Below are positions 63,596 to 64,000 of a stretch of DNA of 64,000 nucleotides, piece after piece. Numbering within the stretch: position 1 is the stretch's first letter; every line of letters begins with the position of its first letter. The position numbers were made by a program, and so were the translations under genes. A model generated the notes under the pieces. It saw only the letters and a program-made list of their open reading frames with translations, was not told where the DNA came from and ran no database searches. The stretch comes from Burkholderia diffusa (GTDB taxonomy: Bacteria; Pseudomonadota; Gammaproteobacteria; Burkholderiales; Burkholderiaceae), in contig NZ_CABVPN010000016.1 in assembly GCF_902499115.1 (NCBI RefSeq), positions 1-64,000 of the forward strand, written 5' to 3'.

Positions 63596-63699
63596 GCGCG
63601 CCCCCCGCGACCGTATTGCACGAGCTTCTCGCAACCGGCAAGCAAACCGAGGATCAGCGCGGTGAACAACACCAGTGCGCCGATGAAAACCCCATCCAT
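63592..63699 (-). CDS. Small hydrophobic protein upstream of kdpF
   Basis: A 35-residue ORF starting MDGVFIGALVLFTAL and ending VQYGRGGRA. It has one transmembrane helix, then LLAGC and a basic tail. The SD GGAG is 8 nt before the ATG, which is better than the kdpF context. The stop overlaps the kdpF ATG, so it is part of the translational chain. LLAGC resembles a lipobox, but it lies after the helix without a basic leader. It is not a named Kdp subunit; a role in KdpABC assembly is only inferred. Confidence 0.6.
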   Translation of the reverse strand: MDGVFIGALVLFTALILGLLAGCEKLVQYGRGGRA

Positions 63700-63753
63700 T
63701 TTTTGTTCTCCGTCGTCGAAATCGGACGACTAGAACCTTATGGGAACGCGCGT

Positions 63754-63772
63754 AAAGGTCGGGTCAAAGGTC
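63754..63772 (-). promoter_or_regulatory. Direct repeat upstream of the kdp operon, possible KdpE site
   Basis: On the minus strand GACCTTT occurs twice, 12 bp apart (63772-63766 and 63760-63754), about 60 nt before the first kdp-coupled ORF. OmpR-family regulators bind direct repeats of about 10-12 bp. TTGACC overlaps the first repeat. No strong -10 is seen. Confidence 0.35.
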
Positions 63773-63784
63773 ATCGGGCCGGTA

Positions 63785-63802
63785 TAAAAAACGCGTAAAC
63801 GC
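63785..63802 (-). terminator. Short terminator-like hairpin between the quinone oxidoreductase and kdp genes
   Basis: On the minus strand ACGCG-TTTA-CGCGT is followed by TTTTT. The stem is only 5 bp, so it is weak. Two longer GC hairpins (63840-63860 and 63871-63891) lie between it and the oxidoreductase stop. Confidence 0.4.
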
Positions 63803-63902
63803 GTGCGGTGGGAAACGGCGGCCGGGATGAAGACGGAGCGGGCGGCGGCCAGCGCCGCCCGTCAGGATGCGTGCCGGCGTGGCGCCGGCACGAAGGGATG
63901 CG

Positions 63903-64000
63903 TCAGGGAACGAGGATCGTCGAGCCGGTCGTCTTGCGCGCTTCGAGATCTTCATGCGCGCGGCCGACTTCCGCGAGCGGATAGCGCTGGTTGATGCTCG
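63903..64000 (-). CDS. Quinone oxidoreductase, C-terminal fragment (runs off the window)
   Basis: The last 32 codons of a zinc-independent MDR-family NADPH-quinone oxidoreductase: SINQRYPLAEVGRAHEDLEARKTTGSTILVP is the characteristic tail (given here across two parts of the motif: RYPLAEVGRAH and EARKTTGSTILVP). The gene continues beyond position 64000. It resembles Qor-type enzymes more than the PIG3-type gene at 23.4 kb. Only the tail is visible, so the subfamily is tentative. Confidence 0.8.
   Translation of the reverse strand, partial: SINQRYPLAEVGRAHEDLEARKTTGSTILVP

Noticed and set aside
58830..63665. A 1611-codon plus-strand open frame opposite the kdp genes
   Set aside because: It is antisense to well-conserved kdpD-C-B-A, and its product is an Arg/His/Glu/Asp-rich low-complexity string with no family. 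Such frames arise from the G/C-biased third positions of the real genes.

Overview
The window looks like a piece of the main chromosome of a Burkholderia species, most likely of the B. cepacia complex. That is an inference from very high GC with strong G/C third-position bias, the protein sequences, and the gene order tpiA-secG-tRNA-Leu-nuoA..N. It is core, housekeeping-type DNA: I see no insertion sequence, prophage, integrase, CRISPR array or rRNA, and no clearly broken gene.

Layout. 0.2-5.7 kb: fatty-acyl or related acyl-CoA oxidation (an enoyl-CoA hydratase and a GST on +; two acyl-CoA dehydrogenases and two MaoC hydratases in a minus-strand operon), a DUF1178 zinc protein and a Nudix ADP-ribose pyrophosphatase. 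6.5-21.7 kb: the complete 14-gene complex I operon nuoA-N (minus), ending in a DUF2818 membrane protein translationally coupled to nuoN. 21.8-24.4 kb: tRNA-Leu(GAG), secG, tpiA and a quinone oxidoreductase. 24.5-27.2 kb: rpsO-pnp with terminators and an intergenic hairpin. 27.3-31.9 kb: a periplasmic binding protein, a lipoprotein, and a beta-carbonic anhydrase/SulP transporter pair. 32.0-39.0 kb: leuA with a leucine-rich leader peptide, then ilvBHC followed by psd-pssA (branched-chain amino acid and phosphatidylethanolamine synthesis). 39.3-41.6 kb: an ECF sigma factor with DUF3619, DUF3106 and RDD membrane proteins. 41.9-44.4 kb: a three-gene unit of metallophosphoesterase, glycosyltransferase and diacylglycerol kinase behind a Pho-box-like site. 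44.6-48.9 kb: TetR regulator, LOG protein, SDR and a family 39 glycosyltransferase. 49.0-55.1 kb: DUF924, AlaX-type editing protein, truncated haemoglobin, FtsX-like permease, DUF4126, a guanidinium exporter under a guanidine-II riboswitch, and a DUF333 protein. 55.3-63.7 kb: kdp potassium-uptake genes in the order (small ORF)-kdpF-A-B-C then kdpD-E. The window ends inside a quinone oxidoreductase.

The most interesting items are (1) the putative phosphate-starvation lipid-remodelling operon (PlcP-like phospholipase C, Agt-like diacylglycerol glycosyltransferase, DgkA) with a Pho-box-like repeat; (2) an apparently leaderless 26-codon peptide with eight leucine codons, three of them rare CTA, upstream of leuA; (3) a guanidine-II riboswitch with an extended -10 promoter before the SMR exporter; (4) a candidate small RNA at 46.76-46.83 kb; (5) an SD-sequestering hairpin in front of the acyl-CoA dehydrogenase operon; and (6) a 35-codon gene overlapping kdpF. 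All functional statements are from sequence reading only; no database search or folding program was run.
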